This document shows positions 8,509-18,284 of a DNA stretch of 36,288 bases, piece after piece (position 1 is the first letter of the stretch; each line of letters opens with the position of its first letter). The translations under genes were made by a program, and so were the position numbers. The stretch covers positions 1 to 36,288 of the forward strand of contig MIAN01000086.1 of NCBI GenBank assembly GCA_001829125.1. The letters are read 5' to 3'. This DNA is from Spirochaetes bacterium GWB1_27_13 (lineage in GTDB: Bacteria > Spirochaetota > GWE2-31-10 > MWDO01). The notes below the pieces were generated by a model that worked only from the letters and a program-made list of their open reading frames with translations, had not been told where the DNA came from and did no database searches.

Positions 8509-11500
8509 CTATTTTTTCCTATATTCATCCAAAAGCCCCCCAAATTGCTCGTTAAAATAAGAAATTTGGGAAATAATCGCCCCAAAAGGGTCTTTATCGT
8601 CTTTTTTGCCAAGGATTTTGTTTTTGTTGAATGTTTTTCGGATTGAATCAAGGCGGGTTTTTTCTTCTGGGGTTGCGAAATTTGATAGTTCTTTAAATCG
8701 CAAAAAGTTAAACTCTGCACCAGTTGTTAAAAGTTGGGCTTCGTATCTGTAATGGTCTTCTATGATTTGTTTTAGCTCAGTATCGTTTATTATTGGTAAT
8801 ATTTTTTCTGCGATTTTATTCATATTCCTATATGAGCCTTGTAAAAGGAATTGCGGTTCTTCTCTATATTGTGGGTCTTGACCTGCTGAGTAGATATATA
8901 GTTTATTTACTTCAAGTATAATTTGTTGTACAAGTAGTAATTTTTTTAAGATTGCAACGCATTCATTTAACTCTTCCATAGAATATTTTGACGAAAGGCT
9001 AACATTCTCATTAACCCCAGTCTTTGCGATTTTTAGGAGTTCGTAAAAATCTGACTGACTGCGAGATACAAGTTTATTTAGCACAGGATTAGAAGTTAGC
9101 GAGTTTTCTATGTAGGATAGGTTAAAGTCATCAATATTGCTACCTATAATATCGCCAAGGTTATACACATCAGAGCGGTTTGCAAGCATATCTGGGATTC
9201 TAAACTTTTCGCCACTTTCTGTATAGGGGTTACCAGCCATAACAACGCAAAACTTTTTGCCCCTAAAATCATATCGTTTAGTTTTACTTTTATAAACTCC
9301 TTCTATCATCCTTTGAGCATCACATAATGATATAAATTTTTGCAAAAACTCAGGGTTACTGTGTTGAATATCATCAACATAAAGCATAACATTATTTCCC
9401 ATTTCTAAAGCAAAATTAAGTTTTTCGATTTCTTTTTTTGCAGTAATATTTGGGGCTTCGGCAGGGTCAAGGGAGGTCACGCGATTACCAAGTGCAGGTG
9501 CGTTTATTTTTACAAAAATCAGCCCAAGTCGTTCTGCGATGTACTCCATGAGGGTCGTTTTACCGTAACCTGGTGGCGAGATGAGGAGGAGCATTCCCAT
9601 AAGGTCAGTGCGTTTTTGTTCGCCGTAAGCACCAATTTGTTTTGCGAGGTTTGCACCAATGATATTTAGATAAACTTTGTCGATTAATCGATTGCGGACA
9701 AACGAGGTTAGGATTTTTGGGATAAATTCGTCCAAAGCCATCTCATCTTTTTTTTGTAGAATCAATGACTGCTTAATAGACTGATATTTTTTATATCGAG
9801 GGACAATGTTATTATGGAAGAAAAAATTATCAAGCCAAAAATCGCTTATATCAAAAATCATCTTATTTTCGATAATAGTTGAGTGAATGCTTGCTAAATT
9901 TTCTACTTTACAAATTGTATTAAAATCCAGCACTTTTATTTTTTTGTCAAAGTTAGCTTGGTGTATAGAATTTATTAACAAAGTAAAAACGATTTCATCT
10001 ATAAATTCTTTCGCATTGTGACTTTTAACTTCCACATCAAAATAATTTGTTACCCAGATTCTAATTATATCGATTTTGCCAGTAAAATCATTTTTTAGAT
10101 TGTCTATTAGACTGTAAAATTTATCGTAATATTTTTGAAGTTTTAGATATTTTGTGAAACTATTAAATATATCATAAGAAATTTTATTAACACTAAATTT
10201 TATATCATCAAAAGGTGTCTCAAAATCAACAGTGCTAAGTTCTTCAAACAAATAATTTGGCGATAGAGCAAAATATTTTTGGTCAATCTTAATTTTAGAC
10301 TCACTGTAAAAAAGACTCATTTTTTCTTTAATTTCTTCTATTATAATGTCTGGATTTGCATCTTTTTTTAAGAGTTTTGCCAGTGTAGAATGTGATTTAA
10401 TTTTATTTAACAATAGATTTTTTTCGTCTATATTGTGATAAAAAAGGATAAAAATCACAGCATAAAACCTTGTCAATGGGTGGTATTTCAAAATCCCAGA
10501 GTTTTTATAAGTTGGATACACTGATTTTAGAATTTTGATTGTATCCTCATCATGTATTCCTTTTTCGCAACCCTCAAACCCAATTTGATTTATATAATCA
10601 CGGATAATTTTTAGAGCATCATCTTTTTTATCAATTATTTTTTCAAACTCATTTTTTGTCACAATCTTATTTGTGTCTTTTACAATATCATTCAAAAAAA
10701 GATACGAAAGGTAATAGGCTCGATAAATCTCTTGATTTTGATTACCACTTTCATAAACCCAAAACTCTTTTGTGTCCTCAAAATCTTTGTCATCTACTCT
10801 CTCAAAAAAATCAGTTGCCGAAAGGTGATAAAACATTTCATCTTCTTTTTCTACCATTGCAAGACCAAACTGTTCTTTATTCACAGTAAACTGATAATTA
10901 CCAAATTTAATCAAATCTCCATTATAAAGTTCAGTTTTATCTTTTAATTGCCTAATTCCATCCTGTTTTAACGATTTTAGCTTTGAAGCAATATCTTCTG
11001 ACTTAACAGTGTCGCCAAGTTCAAACAAATCTTTAATAATTTCATTGACTTTTAAAACCATAAGGTCTGAGGCAAAATAACTATTTATCTCATCAATTGT
11101 TAAAAAGGATTTTAATTTAAGAATAATTGTTTCAAAAATACGATTTGCATTCTTTTGTAGATTGATAGTCTTTTTATTTTTAGCCTCATTGAGTTGAATC
11201 CTCTTGTTATTAAAACTTGAGTATATTTCTTCCCGTTTTAGGTTTAATTTCTCTGTATATTCATCAAAATCGCTAAATTTTGACAATAATTCGTCTATTT
11301 TAATTAAAATTTTTGTGAGTAACTCATCGCATTTTTGAGTTGTATTTGCTTGTTCCAAAAAGTTTGTTACATTTTGGCTAAGTAATTTAAACTGTGAGCT
11401 AAACTCTACTGTCATTTCTTTAGAATTTAATTCAATTTTATACTTTTTGAATGCTATTTTTAACTGATTTAAGTTTGCATAGATATTTGAAATCCTATCT

Positions 11501-13449
11501 ATAATTAATGAAGTTTTTGTTGCATCTTCAATCTTTAAATTTGTAACAATTTCATTTAGTAAATCAAGACTCGCATTTAGTTTATCAATCTCTGTTTCAA
11601 CTTCTTTTAAGTCAGTAACTTTTTTTATAGTACCAAGTATATCGTTGTATTTTTTTAATTGTTCAAGTAAAGGATTAAAAGAATCAGGTAATAATAAAAA
11701 ATCTATACATTTTATAGAAAGTTCATCATATTTTGAGTTAATTTGGCTTTCTAAACCATTAATCTTTTCAATATCAGAATATCTTAAATCTTTTAGCGTA
11801 ATTATAGTCCCTTTTTTATTCTGTAAAACCGCTAAAAAATCAATAAATTTTTGGATTGTATCAAAACTCGTTGTTTCATATTCTTCTACGAGTTTTTTTG
11901 TGTCATTTTCTGCACTAAAAATTCTATTTTGTGTGTCTTTTTTTATGTTTATTACTTTTTCGTACTCATTTATAGCAGAGTTTGCATTATTACGGATTTC
12001 TACTAAAACCTCTTTTGGGTCGAATGCTTCTTCTTTATCAAGCCAATAATACAAATCGAGAGTATTTGTCACACTTTTTGAGATGTCATTATAAAGTGAT
12101 AGATAAATTTTTTCTCTCTGAATCAAACTATAAATTTGTCGTAGTTCAGATATTCCTTTTACCAAAGAACTATTGCCGATTTTACAAAGTAGAGAATTAT
12201 TATCCTTAAATGTAAAATTTATATCAGAAACAAAAGGAGTCTGCCAAATTTGTATCAGATGACTCTTTTTTGGCTCATTATCAGCTTTAAAAAAAATCAT
12301 TCTACCATCATCAAAAATTAGATAGCCATTGCACTTAATCGGTGTCTCAACTTTTTTACCAATTAAATTGTACTGCAATAAATTATACTCTCCAGTTTCT
12401 TCATTGTAGAATGAGTACAAAAAATCCTCGCCATTAGGTGACCCAAGCATTGCAAAAAATTTCATATCAGTTGTATCAATATCAAACTTTTTGTAACCCT
12501 CACTCGGCAAATAATACCCACCGGGAAAAATTAACCCATGGTCTTCTGGAAGTTTTATTCCACACAAAGCAAGATCATCAACTCTTGTTGCAATCTCTTT
12601 TTTTTCGTCGTATATTATATATCTATAACTATCCTCTTGATACGGCAATATTTTTAGTAAAATAATACCACCCATCAGAGAATAATAAATTTCAGCATCA
12701 TTTAAAGTCTGTTCTTTATTTATAACTGGTTCGCTATAAATCCCCTCCCCCGTTTCTGTATTATTTTCTATTTTAATGGTGAGGTCGCCACCGATTGTTT
12801 CGACAAAAATTCTATCTTCAATATTGATATGTGGGTGCTTGCCTCTAACATGGTCTTCCCTAGTGGTTTTTATCCAGTCAAAACTATGCTGGTCTGGAAG
12901 GCTGTATTCTCTTTCTGACCTATTATCGATATATTTTAAAGAATTTCTTTCAATTTCCCACTTAAACGCCTTTATATCAGTAGTTTTTTTACCAATTTGG
13001 AATATCATTAAAAGAATATTGCCCTTTTTATAAAACATCGCAAAACGAGTTTCCTTATAATACTGGTATAAATCAGAAAAATCTTTTAGAAATCGTGGAT
13101 CATTAAAAAAATCCATCTCAATTGGCTCAAAAATATCGTTTTTTATGACATAACAAGAAAAAACATCATTAATCTTAACTTCTTTTCTAAGTCCGATAAA
13201 AACATTATATCCAAAAAGAATATATTCTCCAACATTAATTATATCCCTTGGGATACAATTATTGGCAGTGATAATTCTATCAGTTTTAAGAATATGGCTT
13301 TCTAATGCACCAAATATTTCTTTTCGCTTTTTATTTAAATTTTCAATCCGTGTTAGTAAATCAGTCGATAAGTTTTTTAATCTGGTGGCAATAATCTCAT
13401 AAGAGCCACCTTCCAAATCAGTAGTGATATTTTCTTTATCATTAGCCAT
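8509..13449 (-). CDS. Giant coiled-coil AAA ATPase (DUF3686/'DNA repair ATPase' type)
   Basis: A 1646-residue protein. The N-terminal 420 residues are beta-rich and lack a recognised motif. Residues about 440-800 are long, charged helices typical of coiled coil (many Lys/Glu/Leu with heptad-like spacing). The C-terminal part holds an AAA module: Walker A PPGYGKTT near 1291-1298, Walker B VMLYVDDIQ near 1353, followed by VVMAGNPYT and IPDMLANRSDVY, which fit sensor and arginine-finger regions. Large proteins like this are annotated as ATPases involved in DNA repair, largely by similarity; direct function is poorly known. It is the last gene of an operon with a flotillin and a YqiJ-like membrane protein, so a membrane-linked remodelling role is as likely as DNA repair (inference). 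Confidence 0.85.
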   Translation of the reverse strand: MANDKENITTDLEGGSYEIIATRLKNLSTDLLTRIENLNKKRKEIFGALESHILKTDRIITANNCIPRDIINVGEYILFGYNVFIGLRKEVKINDVFSCYVIKNDIFEPIEMDFFNDPRFLKDFSDLYQYYKETRFAMFYKKGNILLMIFQIGKKTTDIKAFKWEIERNSLKYIDNRSEREYSLPDQHSFDWIKTTREDHVRGKHPHINIEDRIFVETIGGDLTIKIENNTETGEGIYSEPVINKEQTLNDAEIYYSLMGGIILLKILPYQEDSYRYIIYDEKKEIATRVDDLALCGIKLPEDHGLIFPGGYYLPSEGYKKFDIDTTDMKFFAMLGSPNGEDFLYSFYNEETGEYNLLQYNLIGKKVETPIKCNGYLIFDDGRMIFFKADNEPKKSHLIQIWQTPFVSDINFTFKDNNSLLCKIGNSSLVKGISELRQIYSLIQREKIYLSLYNDISKSVTNTLDLYYWLDKEEAFDPKEVLVEIRNNANSAINEYEKVINIKKDTQNRIFSAENDTKKLVEEYETTSFDTIQKFIDFLAVLQNKKGTIITLKDLRYSDIEKINGLESQINSKYDELSIKCIDFLLLPDSFNPLLEQLKKYNDILGTIKKVTDLKEVETEIDKLNASLDLLNEIVTNLKIEDATKTSLIIDRISNIYANLNQLKIAFKKYKIELNSKEMTVEFSSQFKLLSQNVTNFLEQANTTQKCDELLTKILIKIDELLSKFSDFDEYTEKLNLKREEIYSSFNNKRIQLNEAKNKKTINLQKNANRIFETIILKLKSFLTIDEINSYFASDLMVLKVNEIIKDLFELGDTVKSEDIASKLKSLKQDGIRQLKDKTELYNGDLIKFGNYQFTVNKEQFGLAMVEKEDEMFYHLSATDFFERVDDKDFEDTKEFWVYESGNQNQEIYRAYYLSYLFLNDIVKDTNKIVTKNEFEKIIDKKDDALKIIRDYINQIGFEGCEKGIHDEDTIKILKSVYPTYKNSGILKYHPLTRFYAVIFILFYHNIDEKNLLLNKIKSHSTLAKLLKKDANPDIIIEEIKEKMSLFYSESKIKIDQKYFALSPNYLFEELSTVDFETPFDDIKFSVNKISYDIFNSFTKYLKLQKYYDKFYSLIDNLKNDFTGKIDIIRIWVTNYFDVEVKSHNAKEFIDEIVFTLLINSIHQANFDKKIKVLDFNTICKVENLASIHSTIIENKMIFDISDFWLDNFFFHNNIVPRYKKYQSIKQSLILQKKDEMALDEFIPKILTSFVRNRLIDKVYLNIIGANLAKQIGAYGEQKRTDLMGMLLLISPPGYGKTTLMEYIAERLGLIFVKINAPALGNRVTSLDPAEAPNITAKKEIEKLNFALEMGNNVMLYVDDIQHSNPEFLQKFISLCDAQRMIEGVYKSKTKRYDFRGKKFCVVMAGNPYTESGEKFRIPDMLANRSDVYNLGDIIGSNIDDFNLSYIENSLTSNPVLNKLVSRSQSDFYELLKIAKTGVNENVSLSSKYSMEELNECVAILKKLLLVQQIILEVNKLYIYSAGQDPQYREEPQFLLQGSYRNMNKIAEKILPIINDTELKQIIEDHYRYEAQLLTTGAEFNFLRFKELSNFATPEEKTRLDSIRKTFNKNKILGKKDDKDPFGAIISQISYFNEQFGGLLDEYRKK

Positions 13450-13470
13450 CTTGTCTATCCTGTTTTATCG

Positions 13471-13503
13471 AGCCCTGTCATGTTTTTGAAACCTGACAGG
13501 GCT
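13471..13503. repeat. Long hairpin between flotillin and ATPase genes
   Basis: Arms 13471-13485 and 13489-13503 pair over 15 positions with one mismatch around a three-base TTG loop; the outer arm is AGCCCTGTCA/TGACAGGGCT. On the minus (coding) strand no T tract follows, so it is a poor terminator for the operon and more likely an mRNA processing/stability stem or a dispersed palindrome. A half-copy of the same core (ACCTGACAGGTCT) lies at 17036-17048. Confidence 0.75.
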
Positions 13504-13508
13504 TTTAA

Positions 13509-15605
13509 TTATTTCTCTTCATTATTGGTTAAATTTAATATCATATCACCAATTCCGAGTTTATTTACCATTTCTTTAATGTTATTGATTTGTTTTAATA
13601 AATTATCATCTTTTGCATTACCAGATAATTTATGTAAAAGTGATGCAATGCTTAGATTTTTAATTGTGTTTGAAGAAATTCCAAGTTTATCAATGATATT
13701 TTTTATTTTAACAACAACATTTTCATCTCCCGTTTTTAGAAGAGCATCTTTAAATTCTTTCAAAATATTGTTATTTTCAATCATAGCCGAGTTAGTTTTA
13801 CCAGAAATTATTGAATTTGATAGTTTTTCAAAGAATTGTGACTCACCACCAACAATTTGGATATTTGCACTCTTCAATGCTTCTGCCAAAACTTGAGCCT
13901 GAGCCATAGCAATATCTTTTTTAATTTTAATTTCTTCGATCGAAAGTTTTTCTTCCATAGATAATTTAAGTTTAAACTCTTCGTGGTCTCTGCCAACAGC
14001 ATCGAGTAGTTTCATGCTTTCTGCTTTTTCTTTTATACCATTAGCCTCTGCTTCATATTTTAACCTTAATGACAAAGCCTCAGCCTCGTTTTTGAGTGTT
14101 AAGGATTTTGCTTCTGCTTCACCCATTTGTAATGTAGCAAAAGCATTCGCCTCGCCCATTTGTTTTTTTGCATCAGCCTCTGATTTACCTTTTTTCAAAA
14201 TAACATTAGCCATTGCCTCTTCAACTTTAGCTTCGGCAAGTCCAGTTGCTGATTGTTCTGCTATAATACCATTTGCAAGTATTTCTTTTGATTCTGCTAT
14301 TCTTAAAGCAGTTGTTTTTTCAACTTCTGCCATAATTTCTCTTTCTTTTGCAATGTGAGTTGCTGCTATTTCTTTTGCCTCAGCTGATTTTATATCTATG
14401 ATTAGATTTTTTTGTGCTTCTTCTTCTGCCATAGTTAGAGTTACTTTTTTGTTTCTATCTGCTTCTGCAAAAATTCTTATATCTTTTGTCTTTTCTTCTT
14501 CCTCTGCAACCGCTCTCTCAAGCACAACCCTTTGTCGAATAATGTCTTGAATTTTTTTCTTTTCTTCTTCCAATACCCTATCTTTTTCGTAAGTTGCGAG
14601 TGAGACTATTTTTTCTCGTTCTGTTATTTCTAGTTGCTTTTCTTTCTCAATTTTTTCGGTTTCGATAATTATTGCTCGTTCTTTGTTTTTCATAGCAATT
14701 TCTATCTCGCGATCTTTATTTTGCTCAGAAATTGATAATTGTTCATCACTATTGATTTTTGCTGACTCAGATTTTAATCTCTCTTGTTGAATAACAATTT
14801 GCTTTTCGGATTCTTCTTTTGCCTTAATAATTTCTATTTCTGCAAGTTGTTTTGCCTCAGCCTCTGCTCTTTGCTTTTCTAGCTCAAGTATTCTTTCTGT
14901 TGCTTCAACATTTCTTTTCGTAATAGTTTCTTCTTTTTGTTTTGTAATTTCGTTTGTTTGTATAGATTGAATCGCTGTTAATTCTGTAATTTTTTTGATA
15001 CCCTGCGAATCCATAATATCATTAGGATCAAGATGTTCCATCGGAGTCTGAGAAAGGTAATCTATTGCTGTATCTTCTAATTTATAACCATTTAAGTCTC
15101 TTCCAATTGATTTAATAATTTCTTCTTTAAATTTTGTTCTTTCCTGAAACAACTCTTCAAAATCCATCTGTTTACCAACTGTTTTTAACGCCTCAGAAAA
15201 TTTAGCCTGAAAAAGTTCGTTTAGTGTTTCAGGAGTGGAAGACCTTTTACAACCGATAGAAGTTGCAACTTGTCTAACATCGTCTTCATTCATATTCACT
15301 CTAAGGTAAAAATGTACAGTAAGGTCTGCTCTAATATTGTCTTTACAAATTAAACCGTCTGTCCCATTTCTTGTAACTGTCATTACTTTTGTAGATATAT
15401 CCATAATTTCTGCTTTATGAATAATAGGAAAAATCATAGAGCCAGTAAAAGTCACTTTTGGACCTTTTTTACCAAAAGCACTCGTTATAATCAAAGCCTT
15501 GCCTGGTTCTACCATTATTAAAAACTTACTCATAAATGCTAAAAAGAAAATTACAAATAGTAAAAATCCCCCAGCTATAACGCCAATTAAAATTAACAAA
15601 TTCAT
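13509..15605 (-). CDS. Flotillin/SPFH-domain membrane protein, YqiK-like
   Basis: This 698-residue protein starts with a transmembrane helix (NLLILIGVIAGGFLLFVIFF), followed by an SPFH/band-7 domain (about 25-200, VEPGKALIITSAFGKKGPKV at its start). After it comes a very long Ala/Glu/Lys-rich coiled coil (about 210-570) with the repeated EAEAK-type pattern of flotillins. Flotillins oligomerise at the inner membrane and organise membrane microdomains. The ATG at 15605 is chosen over a TTG at 15617 because the latter overlaps the GGAGG ribosome binding site. It follows the YqiJ-like gene by about 30 bases and precedes the giant ATPase by about 60 bases holding a hairpin. The pairing YqiJ/YqiK is known from E. 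coli; a scaffold for the ATPase is an inference. Confidence 0.9.
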   Translation of the reverse strand: MNLLILIGVIAGGFLLFVIFFLAFMSKFLIMVEPGKALIITSAFGKKGPKVTFTGSMIFPIIHKAEIMDISTKVMTVTRNGTDGLICKDNIRADLTVHFYLRVNMNEDDVRQVATSIGCKRSSTPETLNELFQAKFSEALKTVGKQMDFEELFQERTKFKEEIIKSIGRDLNGYKLEDTAIDYLSQTPMEHLDPNDIMDSQGIKKITELTAIQSIQTNEITKQKEETITKRNVEATERILELEKQRAEAEAKQLAEIEIIKAKEESEKQIVIQQERLKSESAKINSDEQLSISEQNKDREIEIAMKNKERAIIIETEKIEKEKQLEITEREKIVSLATYEKDRVLEEEKKKIQDIIRQRVVLERAVAEEEEKTKDIRIFAEADRNKKVTLTMAEEEAQKNLIIDIKSAEAKEIAATHIAKEREIMAEVEKTTALRIAESKEILANGIIAEQSATGLAEAKVEEAMANVILKKGKSEADAKKQMGEANAFATLQMGEAEAKSLTLKNEAEALSLRLKYEAEANGIKEKAESMKLLDAVGRDHEEFKLKLSMEEKLSIEEIKIKKDIAMAQAQVLAEALKSANIQIVGGESQFFEKLSNSIISGKTNSAMIENNNILKEFKDALLKTGDENVVVKIKNIIDKLGISSNTIKNLSIASLLHKLSGNAKDDNLLKQINNIKEMVNKLGIGDMILNLTNNEEK

Positions 15606-15635
15606 CTTATCCTCCAAAATTATTTTTTAACAAAT

Positions 15636-16241
15636 TTAAAAATCAATTTTTGTTACATAAAAAATATCATTATTATCATCATATTGATAAATTAAAACTC
15701 TATCACCTTTTTTAATTTCTTCTTTATTTTTTGTACGAATATCCACAAGTTGCATCTGTCCTTCGATACTTAATTCTGCTATACCAAATTCGTTAGTTAC
15801 AGTAGAAGATGTAACCACACATTCTTTAGATATAAAATCACTTTTTTTTATTGTTTCAAAATCGAAAAACCGTCTTAATGGATTTGTTAATAATTTTGTT
15901 ATAAAAATAGATGTCGGTAACAAAAGGATAAAACCAGCTATAAATCTAAATATCGAATTATTATCAATCAGTTTAAAATTATCAAATAAGCTATTATAAG
16001 AAAGAGATAAAACCCAAATTATAAAAGAAAACACAGTAAACCATATAGAAAATGGTATTTTACCAAGATTTAGAAATGTAAAAAGACTATCAATACTCAA
16101 ATCGATATTTAAATCAATGGATTCTACATCAAGTAAACCAACTATAACTATAATCCAATAAACTAGAACTATGATTAAAATAACCGAATAAACAAAATTT
16201 TCTGGTCTAAAAATTTGTGATAAAAACATATTCTTTATCAT
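15636..16241 (-). CDS. YqiJ/NfeD-like membrane protein with C-terminal OB-fold
   Basis: A 201-residue protein with about three membrane helices (about 16-37, 58-80, 97-118), then a soluble C-terminal segment (about 135-201) with GIAELSIEGQMQLVDIRTKN and KKGDRVLIYQYD, the beta-barrel pattern of the NfeD/YqiJ OB-fold. Proteins of this type are encoded next to flotillins and are thought to bind them at the membrane. It is the first gene of the operon with the flotillin and AAA ATPase, about 55 bases after a near-consensus promoter. The ribosome binding site is weak, so the start could instead be the Met at codon 5. Confidence 0.8.
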   Translation of the reverse strand: MIKNMFLSQIFRPENFVYSVILIIVLVYWIIVIVGLLDVESIDLNIDLSIDSLFTFLNLGKIPFSIWFTVFSFIIWVLSLSYNSLFDNFKLIDNNSIFRFIAGFILLLPTSIFITKLLTNPLRRFFDFETIKKSDFISKECVVTSSTVTNEFGIAELSIEGQMQLVDIRTKNKEEIKKGDRVLIYQYDDNNDIFYVTKIDF

Positions 16242-16556
16242 CCAAAACTAATTAATTTTCTTATTGTTTCGTAAAAACAAATTTGATTTTTAGTCTATAA
16301 TTATTATAGTAAAATTTTTTCTTTTGTCAAATAAATAGAATTTTATAAAAATATTTTATAAAAATGTGTCTTGTTAAAAAATTTCAAAAATTTTCAACTC
16401 AAATAGATCATCTTATACTCCCTTTTTTATACAACATCTATTTGACAAAGCAGCCTAAAAATTTTACAAATAAAAATCTCTGTTATGAAAAGATTAAATT
16501 GACCATTTGAGAAATATTAGATATATTATATTTATAATGTATAAAAAAATTATATT
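16242..16556. other. Divergent intergenic region between flotillin operon and CBS gene
   Basis: Besides the minus-strand promoter at 16303-16330, it contains a perfect 9-bp inverted repeat, CAAATAGAT (16400-16408) and ATCTATTTG (16436-16444), with a 27-base gap. This could be a regulator site or a chance stem. Upstream of the CBS gene, TATAAT at 16533-16538 is a candidate -10 without a well-spaced -35. Confidence 0.45.
16303..16330 (-). promoter_or_regulatory. Near-consensus promoter of the YqiJ-flotillin-ATPase operon
   Basis: Minus strand: perfect TTGACA (16325-16330), 16-base spacer, perfect TATAAT (16303-16308). Transcription would begin near 16296, leaving a leader of about 55 bases. 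Both boxes match consensus, implying a strong housekeeping promoter. Confidence 0.75.
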
Positions 16557-16568
16557 TTGGGTTGTTTT

Positions 16569-17021
16569 ATGTTTAAAGATAAATTAAAAAAAATACAAAT
16601 AAAAGATTTTACAAAATTTAAAGATCTTTTTCATTCTTTAATTATAATTACACCAAATGAAAAATTAAGTCTTGCTGTAAAACTTATGCAAATTCATAAA
16701 ATTTCACAAATTCCAGTTTTTGAGAATAATGAGAATATTGGAACTATTGATGAGTCACTTCTGATTGAGATTTTAGGACAACAAATTAATTTTGATCAAT
16801 CTTATGTAAAAGATTATATGAGTTTGCCATTACCTTCATTAGCTCTTAATTCTAATGCTTATGAGGCTTATAAAATATTTTTGGATGGAAACTCTGGTAT
16901 AATCATAACTAGTGACAATAAACCAAGCAATATTATTACAAAAATCGACTTTATTAATTTTTTTGTTATAGATTCATCAGACTTTGAGTATGTAAAATTT
17001 GATATTGGCTCTCATATATAA
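16569..17021 (+). CDS. Stand-alone CBS-domain pair protein
   Basis: A 150-residue protein consisting almost only of two CBS motifs. The first is about residues 22-75 (LIIITPNEKLSLAVKLMQIH, then ISQIPVFENNENIGTIDE). The second, about 85-140, ends GIIITSDNKPSNIITKIDFI. Such pairs bind adenosyl ligands (AMP, ATP, SAM) and act as sensors, but this one has no attached enzyme, so its partner is unknown. The ATG at 16569 is preferred to a TTG at 16557; neither has a strong ribosome binding site (a GGG lies about eight bases before the ATG). It is divergent from the flotillin operon. Confidence 0.75.
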   Translation: MFKDKLKKIQIKDFTKFKDLFHSLIIITPNEKLSLAVKLMQIHKISQIPVFENNENIGTIDESLLIEILGQQINFDQSYVKDYMSLPLPSLALNSNAYEAYKIFLDGNSGIIITSDNKPSNIITKIDFINFFVIDSSDFEYVKFDIGSHI

Positions 17022-17081
17022 GAATATGATTTAATACCTGACAGGTCTAATTCGTGAAATTATCTAAATTTTAATTCTGAT

Positions 17082-18284
17082 TTATTCTGTTTTTTCTTTA
17101 AATTCGTTCTCAAGTTGTCTTAATCTCAAAGTTTCACCACTTTTTACCCCGTCATAAGTATATTGAAGCCATAAAACATTTACTATTTTCTGAGTAAAAT
17201 TTGGATTTTGAAACATTTTAACACCAAAAAATTGAAATAAAAGAAAAAACATTATTATTATAGAATAAATTATTTTTGGTTTAGAATTTATTCTAAAATT
17301 AAAAATCAAGAATATGAAAAGTTGTGTCAAAATTGCCGCAAGGTGAACAAAATTTCCATTATGAACAAATAACTGAAATAAAAAAGCAGGTATAAAACAA
17401 AAAATCAAAATTATCAAAATATTCTTTGGTATATAAAATTGTTTTTTATAAATAGAATAAATGAAAAAAGGCAAGACAAATAGCAAAGAATTAAACATAT
17501 AAACAAAAACCCTAGAAATATTCAAAATTGGGCTCAAACTCACCCCAGAGAATATTAAACTGGAGTCATAAACTGCTTTTTGGTTTTTTATTACCATAAT
17601 ATAAGAATAAAATCCGCCATATTCTAAAACAAGAGGAATAAACCAAGTTACACAAACTACCCCAAAAATTAATAATGACAAAATAATTAATTTAAAATCT
17701 TTAATCACAAAAAATAAAAATATATACAAAGGAATAAACATAAAAGAAATATCTTGCCTAAAACCCATAAAAAATGCGATAATAAGCCCAAACAACAATA
17801 TTAGATTCTTTTTATCGTGAATAATAATTTTAATAGATAAATATATAGTTAAAATTGTACATAAAGTAAGAAAAAGCCTATTTCCACCAGTAATACTTCC
17901 CAATAACAAAACATCATTTAATGAAAAAATTATTGTAAAAAGACTCGCTTCATAAAATAAAAACCCGAATAACATGAGTAATTCAAAAAAAGCAAATGAA
18001 ATTAAAGCAACTAAAAACATATTGATAATATGTTGAATAATCACTGGATTTTCAATAAAAATATGCAAAAATCTGCCTAAATAAATAAAACTAACATATC
18101 CTGGTGGTTGCACATCATAATTACCACCAAAAAAAGGTTTTTTCATATTTTCGGAATAAGTTGGCGCATCATTGTTAAAATCTATGTTTGGCACTAAAAA
18201 AGGTAATCTAATTAATAATGTCACCAACACACAAAGTAAAATAAAAAAATGTTTTGTTTTAAAAAAATATTTAATATTGTTCAT
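17082..18284 (-). CDS. Polytopic GT-C type glycosyltransferase-like membrane protein
   Basis: A 400-residue protein with about ten hydrophobic helices. After the first helix the periplasmic loop reads NIDFNNDAPTYSENM and YDVQPPGYVSFIYLGRF, the acidic-residue and Pro-Pro-Gly pattern of GT39/PMT-like and ArnT-like GT-C enzymes, which move sugars from polyprenyl phosphates to acceptors outside the membrane. The length is shorter than most family members but the start is supported by an AGAGG site six bases upstream of the ATG. It stands alone on its strand, with a 470-base gap upstream. Donor and acceptor cannot be told from sequence. Confidence 0.65.
   Translation of the reverse strand: MNNIKYFFKTKHFFILLCVLVTLLIRLPFLVPNIDFNNDAPTYSENMKKPFFGGNYDVQPPGYVSFIYLGRFLHIFIENPVIIQHIINMFLVALISFAFFELLMLFGFLFYEASLFTIIFSLNDVLLLGSITGGNRLFLTLCTILTIYLSIKIIIHDKKNLILLFGLIIAFFMGFRQDISFMFIPLYIFLFFVIKDFKLIILSLLIFGVVCVTWFIPLVLEYGGFYSYIMVIKNQKAVYDSSLIFSGVSLSPILNISRVFVYMFNSLLFVLPFFIYSIYKKQFYIPKNILIILIFCFIPAFLFQLFVHNGNFVHLAAILTQLFIFLIFNFRINSKPKIIYSIIIMFFLLFQFFGVKMFQNPNFTQKIVNVLWLQYTYDGVKSGETLRLRQLENEFKEKTE

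Noticed and set aside
11645-12049. 134-codon plus-strand ORF within the giant ATPase gene
   Set aside because: It is the reverse frame of a long coiled-coil gene whose motifs and length are clear; no ribosome site or recognisable protein. The same holds for the other plus-strand ORFs inside 8509-13449.
13480-14358. Plus-strand ORFs over the flotillin gene
   Set aside because: The Ala/Glu/Lys-rich coiled coil leaves long open frames on the opposite strand. Their Ser/Ala/Phe-rich translation is a reflection of that bias, not a protein.
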